Shown: positions 17,119-26,633 of the stretch, one piece after another | Numbering within the stretch: the first letter of the stretch is position 1 | How the letters are laid out: each line of letters starts with the position of its first letter | Source of the DNA: Mycobacterium marinum | Lineage (GTDB): Bacteria > Actinomycetota > Actinomycetes > Mycobacteriales > Mycobacteriaceae | NCBI RefSeq assembly: GCF_003391395.1 | Contig: NZ_CP024190.1 | Span: 3,844,001-3,908,000, forward strand | Reading direction: 5' to 3' | Length of the DNA stretch: 64,000 nt | The notes under the pieces: model-generated | What the model was told of the DNA's origin: nothing | Databases searched by the model: none | The model's input: the letters and a program-made list of their open reading frames with translations, nothing else | Made by a program: the position numbers and the translations under genes

Positions 17119-18711
17119 ATGCCTGTAAAGGCGCCGAAGACGGCGCGTCACTTGGAGGTCGAGCGCAAGTTCGACGTCGTCGAGTCGACGGTATCGCCCT
17201 CGTTCGAAGGCATTGCGGCGGTGGCTCGTGTGGAAAGGAAGCCGGTCCAGGCGCTGGATGCGGTGTATTTCGACACCGCAGACCAAGACCTCGCGAGCAA
17301 TCGGATCACCCTGCGGCGGCGCACCGGTGGCGCCGACGCCGGCTGGCATCTCAAGCTGCCGGCCGGTGGTGACGCCCGCACCGAGCTGCATGCGCCGATC
17401 ACGGAGCCGGACGCATCCGAGTCCTTGGGGGCGCCGACCCAACACTGCGTTCCGGCGGAGCTGCTCGATGTGGTGTTGGCGATCGTGCGTGATCGCCCGC
17501 TGCAGCCGGTCGCGCGCATCAGCACACAGCGCGCGAGCCAGTTCTTGTACGGCGTTGACGGCGCACCGCTCGCGGAGTTCTGCGATGACCACGTCACCGC
17601 CTGGTCGGCTGGTGCCGGTCCGGATGCCGAACCGGCGCAACAACAGTGGCGCGAGTGGGAACTCGAGCTTTCGGATCCGAGCCAGAGCGCCAGTCGCGAA
17701 CTGCTGGACCGGCTGAGCAACCGGCTGCTTGACACCGGAGCGGCACCGGCTGGGCACGGCTCCAAGCTGGCTCGGGTGCTGGGCTCGACCTCGCCGTCGG
17801 CGGGCCGGCCCGAACCGGCGGATCCGGTGCACCGCGCGGTGGCCCGCTACGTTGCGGAGCTGCTGGTGTGGGATCGCGCCGTGCGCGCCGACGTCGACGA
17901 TTCCGTCCATCAGATGCGGGTGACCACCCGCAAAATTCGCAGCCTGCTCGCGGATTCGCAGGATTCGTTCGGATTGGCCGACAAGGCGTGGGTTCTCGAC
18001 GAGCTGCGCGAACTCGCCGCCGTGCTGGGGGTGGCCCGTGATGCCGAGGTGCTTGGCCAGCGCTACCAGCACGCCCTGGAGAGGCTAGACCCGACGCTGG
18101 TGCGCGGACCCGTCTACGAGCGTCTGGTCGACGGGGCCCGGCGCCGCTACCACGCCGGGCTGCGGCGGTCGCTGGTGGCCATGCGGTCCAAGCGCTACTT
18201 CCGCCTGCTCGATGCCCTCGACGCCATCGCGGCCGCGTATCCGGCCGACACCGCCGCCGCGGGGGCTGAGCCGGCCCCACCCCCGAGTATCGAGGCGGCT
18301 TACCGACGGGTCCGCAAGGCCGCCAAACTCGCCAAGGCGGCCGCCAAGGCGCCAAGTTCGCCGGCCGAGTCTGCCGCCGCGGACGCGGGTGCCCACCTCG
18401 GCCCCAACGAGGCGCTGCACCGAATCCGCAAGCGCGCCAAGAGGCTGCGCTACACCGCCGCGGCCACCGGAGCCGTCCAGGTCTCCAGCCAGGCCAAGGC
18501 CATCCAGACGCTGCTCGGCGATCACCAGGACAGCGTGGTCAGCCGAGAGCACCTGCTCCACGAGACCGATGCGGCGCACGCCGCGGGCCAGGACACCTTT
18601 ACCTACGGCCTGCTGTATCAGCGGGAGAGCGATCTGGCCGAGGGTTGCCGGCAGCGGCTCGACGCCGCCCTGCACCGGCTCGACAAGTCGGTACGCAAGA
18701 CCCGACGCTGA
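17119..18711 (+). CDS. CYTH and CHAD domain protein (Rv2226-type)
   Basis: 530 residues. N-terminal CYTH triphosphate-tunnel domain (residues ~10-205) with the EVERKF signature and the LRRRTGG and WHLKLPAG strands, then a CHAD helical domain (residues ~235-525) rich in conserved histidines and arginines (VHQMRVTTRKIRSLL, LHRIRKRAKRLRY, LLGDHQDSVV). CYTH enzymes hydrolyse inorganic triphosphate or related compounds; CHAD domains bind polyphosphate. GGAGG stands 7 nt before the ATG. Cytosolic. Same position relative to panB as in M. tuberculosis. Confidence 0.93.
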   Translation: MPVKAPKTARHLEVERKFDVVESTVSPSFEGIAAVARVERKPVQALDAVYFDTADQDLASNRITLRRRTGGADAGWHLKLPAGGDARTELHAPITEPDASESLGAPTQHCVPAELLDVVLAIVRDRPLQPVARISTQRASQFLYGVDGAPLAEFCDDHVTAWSAGAGPDAEPAQQQWREWELELSDPSQSASRELLDRLSNRLLDTGAAPAGHGSKLARVLGSTSPSAGRPEPADPVHRAVARYVAELLVWDRAVRADVDDSVHQMRVTTRKIRSLLADSQDSFGLADKAWVLDELRELAAVLGVARDAEVLGQRYQHALERLDPTLVRGPVYERLVDGARRRYHAGLRRSLVAMRSKRYFRLLDALDAIAAAYPADTAAAGAEPAPPPSIEAAYRRVRKAAKLAKAAAKAPSSPAESAAADAGAHLGPNEALHRIRKRAKRLRYTAAATGAVQVSSQAKAIQTLLGDHQDSVVSREHLLHETDAAHAAGQDTFTYGLLYQRESDLAEGCRQRLDAALHRLDKSVRKTRR

Positions 18712-18853
18712 GTGCGGGTGGGCAAGTCAAACGCCATCCCACGCGCAGCATCAGGGCTCCGACGGACAAAGCGAAGGCCAGTAGTGCGAGCAGGCCCAAC
18801 ACGTTGGTTATCAGGCGGGCACACAGATGGCCGCGTCACGGTGAAGCTGCCGG

Positions 18854-19063
18854 GTGTGGCACCGCCGCGGATCAGCGCCAGCGCGCGCGGCTGTCGCAGA
18901 GTCGGCCGATAATCCCGGCGTCTCGATCACGTCGGCGGTGGCTGCCCAGCGGGCGCTGGAGCTGCCGGTACGGATGGGCATCGCGACCGGCGAAGCCGGG
19001 CTGCGCGATGGGGATTACGTCGGTGCGGTACTGAATCGTGCGGCACGGGTTCTGAATCCGCGG
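18854..19063 (+). pseudogene. Remnant of a class III adenylate/guanylate cyclase domain
   Basis: In one frame the translation runs ADNPGVSITSAVAAQRAL then VRMGIATGEAGLRDGDYVGAVLNRAARVL, the core of the mycobacterial cyclase domain found in cyclase/LuxR-type proteins (pattern LRVRMGxHTGEAxxRxGDYxGxxxNRAAR). There is no start, catalytic aspartates of the N-terminal half are missing, and the flanks are unrelated. The whole 593-nt gap 18712-19304 has no intact gene; this fragment is the only recognisable content apart from the ribosome binding site of the next gene. A decayed gene fragment. Confidence 0.7.
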
Positions 19064-19304
19064 CCAGCACCACCGCAACCATCACCGCGACGGCGTAACA
19101 TCACCCGCCGAAGCCAGAACCTCCGCCGGCCCAGCCCCCGTGTTCCCCCAGACCGATCTTGATGAGCCTGGCTCATGGCGGGCGGCCGCGTTCATGCGCG
19201 ATCATCCGACAAAAGGAATTTGCGATCGGTTAGCATGACGGCATCACACGAGGTAGACGTCCGCAGAGCAGGTCATGGTGCGGAAGCCAAGTCGGGGGTG
19301 TGCC

Positions 19305-20114
19305 GTGAAAGCCATTCATTTCATCTCCGGTCTGCCGCGGTCGGGTTCGACGTTGCTGGCCGCGTTGCTGCGGCAAAACCCGCGGTTCCAGGCCGGAATG
19401 TCGGGTCCGCTGGCCGGCCTGTTCGGCGCCCTGCTCGACGAAATGAGTGGGCGCAACGAGTTTTCGGTGTTCATCGATGACGCCAAGCGCGAGCGCATCC
19501 TGCGCGGGTTGTTCAACGACTTCTATGCGGACTGCACCGCCGAGGTGATCTTTGACACCAACCGCGGCTGGTGTGCGTGGATGCCCGCGATTGCGCGACT
19601 GTTTCCCGATGCGAAAGTGATTGCCTGCGTGCGTGAACTGCAGTGGGTGGTGGACAGCATCGAGCGGTTGATTCAACACAACGTCTTTAGCCCGTCGTCG
19701 ATTTTCAACTACAGCGCCGGCGGCACGGTGTTTAGCCGCGCCACAAGTGTGGTGGCGCCCGACGGCATGGTCGGCGGTCCCTACGATGCCCTGCGGCAGG
19801 CGTGCTACGGCGCGCAACGAGATCGACTTCTGTTGCTGCAGTACGAAACCCTGAGCACCGACCCGGCCAAGGCGATGCAGGCCATCTACGCGTTTCTGGG
19901 TGAGCCGGTGTTTGAGCACGATTTCGGCCATGTCGAGTACGACGTCACCGAGTTCGACGAGCGCGCCGGGACACCGGGGTTGCACACCGTGCGCCCCACG
20001 GTCACGGCCGAAGCGCGCGACACGTTGCTACCGCCGGATCTGTTCAACCGCTTCACCCACGACGCCTTCTGGCGCGACCCGGAGAGGATTCCGGCCGGGC
20101 TGACGGTCGTGTGA
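19305..20114 (+). CDS. Sulfotransferase family protein
   Basis: 269 residues from a GTG start (VKAIHFISGLPRSGSTLLAA) with GGGGG 7 nt upstream. The 5'-phosphosulfate-binding loop is the FISGLPRSGSTLLAALL segment at the very N-terminus, and the 3'-phosphate-binding part is expected near FPDAKVIACVRELQWVVDSI. The rest (LLLLQYETLSTDPAKAMQAIYAFLGEP) fits the Sulfotransfer_3 group that uses PAPS to sulfate lipids or small molecules. Cytosolic; substrate unknown. In M. tuberculosis no sulfotransferase sits here. The cyclase remnant before it and the PE_PGRS after it mark this as an accessory patch. Confidence 0.87.
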   Translation: MKAIHFISGLPRSGSTLLAALLRQNPRFQAGMSGPLAGLFGALLDEMSGRNEFSVFIDDAKRERILRGLFNDFYADCTAEVIFDTNRGWCAWMPAIARLFPDAKVIACVRELQWVVDSIERLIQHNVFSPSSIFNYSAGGTVFSRATSVVAPDGMVGGPYDALRQACYGAQRDRLLLLQYETLSTDPAKAMQAIYAFLGEPVFEHDFGHVEYDVTEFDERAGTPGLHTVRPTVTAEARDTLLPPDLFNRFTHDAFWRDPERIPAGLTVV

Positions 20115-20176
20115 GGTTTGTTCTCTCCCAGCCATCTCGACCAGGCCGTGGTGGCGTTTCGATCAGCGGTGAACTG

Positions 20177-22666
20177 TCACGGCACATTCGCGCCGGGCGT
20201 ACCGAAAAGGTCCACTCCCATCCAGTCGGGGGGAGCTGTGAGGTCGGCGGCCCCGCCGTTGCCGCCGGTATTGCCCAGGCCGGTGCCGCTACCGCCGTTG
20301 CCGCCGGTGCCGGTGCTGGTGTCGATGGTGCCGCCGGTGTTTGCGGTGAAGGTGGATCCCCCGCCGTTGCCGCCGATGCCGTCGGTGATGCCGTCACCGC
20401 CGGCCCCGCCGTTGGTGGCGCTGCTAGTGACGGTGCCGCCCCCGACGGCGTTGATTCGGGCTTGGTTTCCGGCGCCGCCGATGCCGCCGCCGCTTCCTGC
20501 CCCGCCGACCCCGCCGGTCGCGTAGCCAGTGGCGACGGAGCTGCCCGCCCCGTTGGCGAAGAGGTTGGCGCTGCCTCCGGAGCCGCCGCGGCCGCCGATG
20601 CCAGCGCCACCGCCGCCGCCGGTGGCCGTGCCGTCAGTGAGGGTGGCGCCGCTATAACCTCTGATCGAGGCGTAGTTTCCGCTGCCGCCGTAGCCGCCGG
20701 CGGTGCCCGCGCCCCCGGCGCCGCCGATGGAGATGCCGCTGGCGGAGCTGCCCGCGCCGTTAGCCCGAAGGAAGGCGTTGCCGCCGCCGCCGCCGTGGCC
20801 GCCGGTGGTGCCCGCACCCCCGTAGCCGCCGCTGACCGTGCCCGTGGCGGTGCCGCCGTTAGAAGCACTGACCTGGGCGTAGCCGCCAACGCCGCCGAGG
20901 CCGGCGGTGGTGCCCGCGCCCCCGAAGCCACCGATGGCGCTGCCGCTGGCGGAGCTGCCGGCACCGTTGGCAAATAGGGCGCCGCTACCGCCGCCGCCGC
21001 CGCTGCCGCCGGTGGTGCCCGCACCCCCGACGCCGCCGGTCGCCGTGCCGCCGGTGATGGTGCCGCCCCCGCTGGTGCTGATGGTGGCGTCGCCTCCGCG
21101 GCCGCCGCTGGCGTGGTTGGTGCCGCCGGCCCCACCGGCCCCGCCGGTGGCGGTACCGTCGGCGGAGCTGCCGGCATCGCTGGCGGCGAGGGTGGCGTTG
21201 CCTCCGTGGCCGCCAACCCCGCCGGCGGCCACGGTGGTACCGGCGCCGCCGACGCCGCCCTCACCACCGGTGGCGGTACCGCTGGTAATGCCGCCGCTGG
21301 TGGGTAGCACCCTGGCGCCCCCGCCGCCGCCACCGCCGCCACCGCCGTAGCCCGGCCCGCCGCTGGTGGCCGCCGCGCCCGCGCCACCGGCCCCGCCGGC
21401 GCCGGCAGTCGCACCGGTGCCGACAGCCCCGCCGCTGCCGCCCTGGCCGCCGTCGCCGCCGGCACCGTCGGTGCCACCGACGCCGCCGGAAAGGCCGCCC
21501 CTGCCGCCGGTACCGCCGGCCGCGCCCCCGTTCGTGGAGGTACCGACGCCGCCCAACCCGCCGGTGCCGCCCCTGCCGCCGTCACCGGCGCCGCCTGTGG
21601 CGCCAGCGGAGCCGAGGAATCCGCCGGAGCCGCCGGCCCCGGCGACGCCGCCGGAGCCGCCGTCACCACCGTTACCGCCGGTGCCGGCCGAGAAGGACTG
21701 CGTGCCCGGGGCACCCTGCGCGCCGGTGCCACCCACGCCGCCGTCCCCGCCGGCACCGCCGCCCCCGCCGCTCCCGAACAGCCCGACCGCGCGGCCACCG
21801 ACGCCACCGACCCCGCCGTGGCCGCCGTGGCCGCCGGACGCGCCGGCTGCGGCCATCGGGTCGGCGGCTGCGTCATAGCCGAGGCCGCCCTGCCCGCCGG
21901 CACCACCGGCACCGGCGGCTCCACCCAGCTGATAGCTGGTGCCGCCGGCCCCGCCGTGACCACCCATGCCGGGCGCCGCGGTGGCTGAACCGGCCGCACC
22001 CAGCCCGCCGACACCGCCGGCCCCGCCGCCGCCGAAGATCAGCCCACCGGCACCACCGTTGCCTCCGGTCCCGCCGACCGCGCCGCTGCCCGCATAGGCG
22101 GTCCCGCCGGATCCGCCGTGACCGCCGGAGCCGAACAGGAACGCCGACCCACCGGCCCCGCCCGCGCCACCGGCCGGGCTGGTGGCCGTACCCGGCGTGC
22201 CCGATCCGCCATCGCCGCCATCGCCCCACAACCATCCACCGGGCCCACCGGCCTGCCCGGTGCCCGGCGCCCCATCGGTACCCGGCCCAACCAACGGGCG
22301 CCCGGTGAACTGCAGGAACGGCGCATTGATGGCGTCTTGCACCCCCACGGCCGCAGCGGCTGCCGCTTGCAGCGGCGACGCGCTGGCGGCCTCGGTGGCC
22401 GCATACAAGAACCCACCGCCATTCAGCGCCTGCACGAACTGGTCATGAAACAGCGACGCCTGCGCGCCCAGCGCCTGAAACTGCTGGGCGTAACCACCAA
22501 ACAACTTTGCGACCGCCGCCGACACTTCATCCTCAGCCGCCGCCGCAATCGATGTCGTCAAGCCCGCCGACGCCGCATGCGCCTCCCTGATCGACGACCC
22601 CAGGCTGCTCAAGCTGGAAGACGCTGCAGCTAACTCCTCGGGTGCGGCATAAACAAAAGTTGACAC
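20177..22666 (-). CDS. PE_PGRS family protein with atypical periodic C-terminal part
   Basis: 829 residues from GTG (MSTFVYAAPEELAAASSSL). PE domain residues ~1-95, linker with FTGRPLVGPGTDGAPGTG near 122, a usual PGRS block to about residue 440, then a different repeat region in which NGAGSSxSGxxxGG and GGTxTGTxxGG units alternate every ~33 residues. The end (APPDWMGVDLFGTPGANVP) is not glycine-rich. Presumed ESX-5-exported surface protein. The start is supported by GGGGA about 9 nt upstream. It is rightward-convergent with the sulfotransferase gene (62 nt between stops). Confidence 0.93.
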   Translation of the reverse strand: MSTFVYAAPEELAAASSSLSSLGSSIREAHAASAGLTTSIAAAAEDEVSAAVAKLFGGYAQQFQALGAQASLFHDQFVQALNGGGFLYAATEAASASPLQAAAAAAVGVQDAINAPFLQFTGRPLVGPGTDGAPGTGQAGGPGGWLWGDGGDGGSGTPGTATSPAGGAGGAGGSAFLFGSGGHGGSGGTAYAGSGAVGGTGGNGGAGGLIFGGGGAGGVGGLGAAGSATAAPGMGGHGGAGGTSYQLGGAAGAGGAGGQGGLGYDAAADPMAAAGASGGHGGHGGVGGVGGRAVGLFGSGGGGGAGGDGGVGGTGAQGAPGTQSFSAGTGGNGGDGGSGGVAGAGGSGGFLGSAGATGGAGDGGRGGTGGLGGVGTSTNGGAAGGTGGRGGLSGGVGGTDGAGGDGGQGGSGGAVGTGATAGAGGAGGAGAAATSGGPGYGGGGGGGGGGARVLPTSGGITSGTATGGEGGVGGAGTTVAAGGVGGHGGNATLAASDAGSSADGTATGGAGGAGGTNHASGGRGGDATISTSGGGTITGGTATGGVGGAGTTGGSGGGGGSGALFANGAGSSASGSAIGGFGGAGTTAGLGGVGGYAQVSASNGGTATGTVSGGYGGAGTTGGHGGGGGNAFLRANGAGSSASGISIGGAGGAGTAGGYGGSGNYASIRGYSGATLTDGTATGGGGGAGIGGRGGSGGSANLFANGAGSSVATGYATGGVGGAGSGGGIGGAGNQARINAVGGGTVTSSATNGGAGGDGITDGIGGNGGGSTFTANTGGTIDTSTGTGGNGGSGTGLGNTGGNGGAADLTAPPDWMGVDLFGTPGANVP
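20330..21300 (-). repeat. ~200-bp tandem repeat inside PE_PGRS gene
   Basis: The segment coding for NGAGSS-type motifs recurs at about 20550, 20755, 20955 and 21165, with weaker copies at both ends, giving a period of roughly 195-207 bp (65-69 codons). Each unit holds one NGAGSS half and one GGTxTG half. Periods were read by eye. Confidence 0.7.
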
Positions 22667-23097
22667 TCGTCAATCCCCATCACGACCGGACGGTCCAAGT
22701 CCGAAGGAAACAATTTTCGGCCTTTTCCGACTTTTCCGAGACGCTACGCCCGCCCATTCCGATCATCGCAGCAAATCTACGGTCCGGTGACAGAAGCCCC
22801 ATGCTCTTAAGGACCTAAGTCACTAACTCGTGAGGCTAATTAACCAACGGCAAACTAGCGAAAGGCAACCCACCGAAGTTTGCCACCCAAGGCACCGGCG
22901 CCCGTCGTCGCGGCTGACCTTCTTGGCGGCCAGCGGTGCACATCGCCGGATCAGCAAACTCCGTCCCACAGTCCCGCCTACAGCCACCTGTGGCCCGATT
23001 CCGACAACCGGACGCGGGACGCAATTGATTCGGTGCTCGGATCTGCTGCGGACGCAAGCGGCTCCGGCTAGCTGAATATGCAGGTCGTAGACGTAAG
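22667..23097. other. Intergenic region between PE_PGRS and rnpB
   Basis: 431 nt. The left ~120 nt (AT-richer, AATTTTCGGCC stretch) should hold the leftward PE_PGRS promoter. In the remainder I see no coding region with a start and ribosome binding site; short frames here are chance. The M. tuberculosis gene Rv2227, expected in this interval, is not recognisable. Confidence 0.5.
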
Positions 23098-23529
<432 letters not shown>

Positions 23530-23536
23530 GGAAGAT

Positions 23537-23566
23537 ACGCTACCCGCTACGCAAAATCGCGGCCAA
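23537..23566 (-). promoter_or_regulatory. Probable rnpB promoter
   Basis: Reading leftward, TTGGCC (-35 like, 23566-23561) and TAGCGT (-10 like, 23542-23537) are separated by 18 nt, and the first base of the P1 helix lies 7 nt after the -10. The position is what one expects for an unleadered stable RNA. Confidence 0.5.
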
Positions 23567-23615
23567 CAGACGCCGTCGAACCGAGCCGCTGGCCCGATCG
23601 TTGACGGCGGCGCTG

Positions 23616-24740
23616 CTACAGGTAGCCGGTCTGGTTGACCAGCCGCACCGACGACGCGCCGTCGGCATAGAACTCGGCGATGCTCAGCGACGCCAGATCA
23701 AGATGCAGCCGGTAGAGGACCTCGGAGCCCACATCGAGCGCGAGTCGCAGCAACATCTTGATGGGCGTGACGTGTGAGACCACCAGCACGGTCGTGCCTT
23801 CATACCGGGAGATCATCCGGTCGCGTCCGCGCCGAACCCGCCGCAGCACTTCATCGAAGCTCTCACCGCCCGGCGGCGTGATGCTGGTGTCGTTGAGCCA
23901 ACGATGGTGCAGGTCGGGGTCGCGGTTGGCGGCCTCCGCGAAAGTCATGCCTTCCCAGACCCCGAAGTCCGTTTCGACCAGGTCTTCGTCCACCGTCACG
24001 TCCAGCCCGAGGGCTCGGGCCGCCGTCGTCGCCGTATCGTAGGCACGCTGCAGAGGCGAGGACACCACCGCAGCAATTCCGCCGCGTTGCGCGATGTAGC
24101 GGGCGGCCAAACCGGCTTGGCGCCAACCGACTTCGTTGAGCGCCGGGTTGCCGCGCCCGGAATAGCGGCGTTGCACCGACAGTTCGGTCTGACCATGTCG
24201 CAGCAGCAGCAGCCTGGTGGCCGTATCGCGTCTACCGGTCCATCCGGGAGCTGCCGGGGTTTGCACAGGCGCCGTGTTGGCGGGGTCGGCGACGGCGGCC
24301 ACCGCCACGGTACCGGGTTCGCCACGCCGATTGGTGCGAACCGCGGCGTCCATCGCTTCGTTGGCCAGCCGGTCGGCATGCGCATTGCGGGCCCGCGGAA
24401 TCCAGGCGTAGCTGATCCGGCGGAATTGCCCTGCCAGCTCGCGCGCCTGCCCATGCAGTTCCACCAGGTCCGGGTGCTTGACCTTCCAGCGCCCGCACAT
24501 CTGCTCGACCACCAGTTTGGAATCCATCAGGACCGACACTTCGGTGGCACCCAGCTTGACGGCGTCGTCCAAACCGGCTATCAGACCGCGGTATTCAGCG
24601 ACGTTGTTGGTGGCGCGGCCGATCGCCTGTTTGCTCTCCGCCAACACGGTCGAGCGGTCCGCGGTCCACACCACTGCGCCGTATCCGGCCGGCCCCGGGT
24701 TACCACGCGATCCACCATCAGCTTCGATGATGACTTTCAC
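23616..24740 (-). CDS. Bifunctional RNase HI / acid phosphatase (CobC-like)
   Basis: 374 residues from a GTG start (VKVIIEADGGSRGNPGP) that overlaps the stop of the upstream gene by 4 bp. N-terminal RNase HI (residues ~1-140) with the acidic residues in IEADGGSRGNPG, NVAEYRGLI, VLMDSKLVVEQM and ARNAHADRLAN, a ~45-residue Pro/Ala linker, and a C-terminal histidine phosphatase domain (residues ~175-374) with LLLLRHGQTELS, SSPLQRAYDTA, ETDFGVWEGM and VVSHVTPIKMLL. In M. tuberculosis the orthologue Rv2228c degrades RNA in RNA/DNA hybrids and has alpha-ribazole phosphatase activity linked to cobalamin synthesis. Confidence 0.96.
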   Translation of the reverse strand: MKVIIEADGGSRGNPGPAGYGAVVWTADRSTVLAESKQAIGRATNNVAEYRGLIAGLDDAVKLGATEVSVLMDSKLVVEQMCGRWKVKHPDLVELHGQARELAGQFRRISYAWIPRARNAHADRLANEAMDAAVRTNRRGEPGTVAVAAVADPANTAPVQTPAAPGWTGRRDTATRLLLLRHGQTELSVQRRYSGRGNPALNEVGWRQAGLAARYIAQRGGIAAVVSSPLQRAYDTATTAARALGLDVTVDEDLVETDFGVWEGMTFAEAANRDPDLHHRWLNDTSITPPGGESFDEVLRRVRRGRDRMISRYEGTTVLVVSHVTPIKMLLRLALDVGSEVLYRLHLDLASLSIAEFYADGASSVRLVNQTGYL

Positions 24741-25474
24741 AGCTCGGGTCCCTTGATCCGTAAGAGGATCGCGGCGCATTCCGGACACCGAAGCACCTCG
24801 TCCTCGGCGGCCGCCGAGATACGAGCCAATTCGCTGCGGCCGATCTCAATACGGCAGGCACCGCAACGGTGGCCCTGCAACTGCCCCGCGCCTGGCCCGC
24901 CGCCGGCCCGCAGCCGTTCGTAGAGCGCGGCAAGATCGGGATTCAACGATGCGGCCAGCGTGTCGCGTCGCGATGAATGTTCTTGACGGGATTGGTCGAG
25001 TTCGGCCATGGCGGCATCGACGGACTGCTGGGCAGCGGTCAGTTCGGCTTGCAGGACTTCGAGCGCCGCAATCTCGGTGTTCTGTTGCGCCTGCAACTCC
25101 TCGCGGCGCTCCATCACCTCCAACAGCGAATCTTCCAGACTGGCCTGGCGGCGTTCCAGGGTCTCCAGCTCGTGCTGCAGGTCAGCCAATTGCTTGGCAT
25201 CCACAGCCCCCGAGGTGAGCAATGACCGGTCCCGGTCTTCACGCTTACGTACCGCGTCGATCTCGTCTTCCAGGCGTGAAACCTGGGCGTCCAAGTCCTC
25301 CAACCCGATTCGCACCGCAGCGAGTCGGTCACCGACCGCCTCGTGCTGAACCCGAACCTGCTCGAAAGCGGACCCCTCGGGCAGATGGGTGGACCGATGG
25401 GCGATCCGTGACAGCTCAGCATCGAGCTTCGCCAACTCCAATAGCGAACGCTGCTGTGCCGCTTCGGCCTTCAT
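24737..25474 (-). CDS. Coiled-coil protein with C4 zinc ribbon (Rv2229c-type)
   Basis: 245 residues, starting MKAEAAQQRSLLELAKLDAEL with GGGAGA 6 nt before the ATG; the longer open frame upstream overlaps the next gene. Residues ~10-185 are a long antiparallel coiled coil rich in Glu/Arg/Gln, and residues ~200-245 a zinc ribbon (GHRCGACRIEIG ... VLRCPECAAILL, CxxC twice). Such proteins are thought to act as nucleic-acid-associated or chaperone-like factors; function is not established. Sits in a tightly packed leftward run NIF3 - this gene - RNase H. Confidence 0.93.
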   Translation of the reverse strand: MKAEAAQQRSLLELAKLDAELSRIAHRSTHLPEGSAFEQVRVQHEAVGDRLAAVRIGLEDLDAQVSRLEDEIDAVRKREDRDRSLLTSGAVDAKQLADLQHELETLERRQASLEDSLLEVMERREELQAQQNTEIAALEVLQAELTAAQQSVDAAMAELDQSRQEHSSRRDTLAASLNPDLAALYERLRAGGGPGAGQLQGHRCGACRIEIGRSELARISAAAEDEVLRCPECAAILLRIKGPEL

Positions 25475-25496
25475 GTCTGATCTCCCGGTCCTATTC

Positions 25497-26633
25497 TCAG
25501 CTGTCGTTCTCGCGGCTTGCTGCAACGTTCCACGGGTCGGTACGCAACGGACATACCCGCACCGGCAGCGCCTCACCGAAATGGGACCGCAGCACCTCGG
25601 CCGCCTGGCCGCACCAAGGGAACTCGCTTGCCCAATGCGCGACGTCGATCAACGCGACCGCGGAGGCGCGGCGATGTTCGTCAGCAGGATGATGGCGCAG
25701 ATCTGCGGTGAGGTAGGCCTGGACGTCCGCCGCGGCCGCCGCGGACAGTAGTGAATCGCCGGCGCCACCGCACACCGCCACCCGCGTCACCAGCATCTCG
25801 GGGTCCCCCGCCGCGCGCACTCCCCAGGACGTCTGCGGTAGCGCGGCGCCGACGCGAGAGACGAAGTCGCGCAAGGTTTGCGGCCGGTCCAGCGTGCCGA
25901 TGCGCCCCAACCCGACATCGGCCGGTGGTGGCACCAGCGCAAGAATGTCGAATGCCGGCTCTTCGTACGGGTGCGCGGCTCGCATGGCCGACAGCACGGC
26001 GGCACGGGCGCGCGCGGGTGCGATGACCTCGACCCGGTCCTCGGTGACTCGTTCGACGATGCCGACGCTGCCGATCGCCGGTGACGCGCCGTCCAGCGGG
26101 AGGAACTGCCCGATGCCCGTAACGCTCCAGCTGCAATGCGAGTAGTCACCGATATGTCCGGCGCCAGCGTCAAAGATCGCCGCCTGCACGGGTTCTGCGT
26201 GCTCGCGCGGCACATAGATGACCCACTTGTCCAGCTCGGCCACGCTTGGCGACCGGGCGAGCACGGATTCGACGGTCAGTCCCAGCGCTTGGGCCAGCGC
26301 GTCGGACACCCCCGGCGATGCCGAGTCGGCGTTGGTGTGCGCGGTGAACAGCGAGCGACCCGTCCGGATCAAACGGTGGATTAGCGCACCCTTGGCGGTA
26401 TTGGCGGCCACCGTATCGACCCCGCGCAACAGCAACGGGTGATGGGCCAGCAGCAACCCGCGCTCCGGAACCTCATCGACAACCGCCGGCGTGGCGTCCA
26501 CCGCGACCGTCACCGATTCCACCGGTTCCCCGGGATCTCCACACACCAGGCCGACCGAGTCCCAGGACTCGGCAAGGCGCGGCGGATATGCGCCGTCGAG
26601 CACTTCGATGACGTCAGCGAGCCGAACGCTCAT
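25497..26633 (-). CDS. NIF3-like (DUF34) dinuclear metal-binding protein
   Basis: 378 residues from ATG (MSVRLADVIEVLDGAYPP) with GGGAGG 5 nt upstream. It is the three-part NIF3 family: N-terminal half with DSVGLVCGDP, ERGLLLAHHPLLLRG (metal histidines), a central PII-like insert (KWVIYVPREHAEPVQAAIFDAGAG ... AAHPYEEPAFDIL split across it) and a C-terminal half with DLRHHPADEHRRASAVALIDVAHWASE. Often annotated as GTP cyclohydrolase I type 2, but that activity is not generally supported. Overlaps cobC by 4 bp and precedes Rv2229c by 22 nt in one operon. Confidence 0.94.
   Translation of the reverse strand: MSVRLADVIEVLDGAYPPRLAESWDSVGLVCGDPGEPVESVTVAVDATPAVVDEVPERGLLLAHHPLLLRGVDTVAANTAKGALIHRLIRTGRSLFTAHTNADSASPGVSDALAQALGLTVESVLARSPSVAELDKWVIYVPREHAEPVQAAIFDAGAGHIGDYSHCSWSVTGIGQFLPLDGASPAIGSVGIVERVTEDRVEVIAPARARAAVLSAMRAAHPYEEPAFDILALVPPPADVGLGRIGTLDRPQTLRDFVSRVGAALPQTSWGVRAAGDPEMLVTRVAVCGGAGDSLLSAAAAADVQAYLTADLRHHPADEHRRASAVALIDVAHWASEFPWCGQAAEVLRSHFGEALPVRVCPLRTDPWNVAASRENDS

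Noticed and set aside
16915..18072. Reverse-strand frame extending the hemophore-like gene to 512 codons
   Set aside because: It is antisense to the CYTH-CHAD gene, and AAGGAG before the ATG at 16914 fixes the short protein with a proper signal peptide.
20330..21300. CRISPR-like array
   Set aside because: The repeats are in-frame, diverged and without unique spacers; they code for the PE_PGRS tail.
22800..22825. DosR-like half palindrome (AGGACCTAAGTCAC) upstream of the PE_PGRS at 20177-22666
   Set aside because: Misses the GGGACT and CCC cores; too weak compared with the ctaD site.
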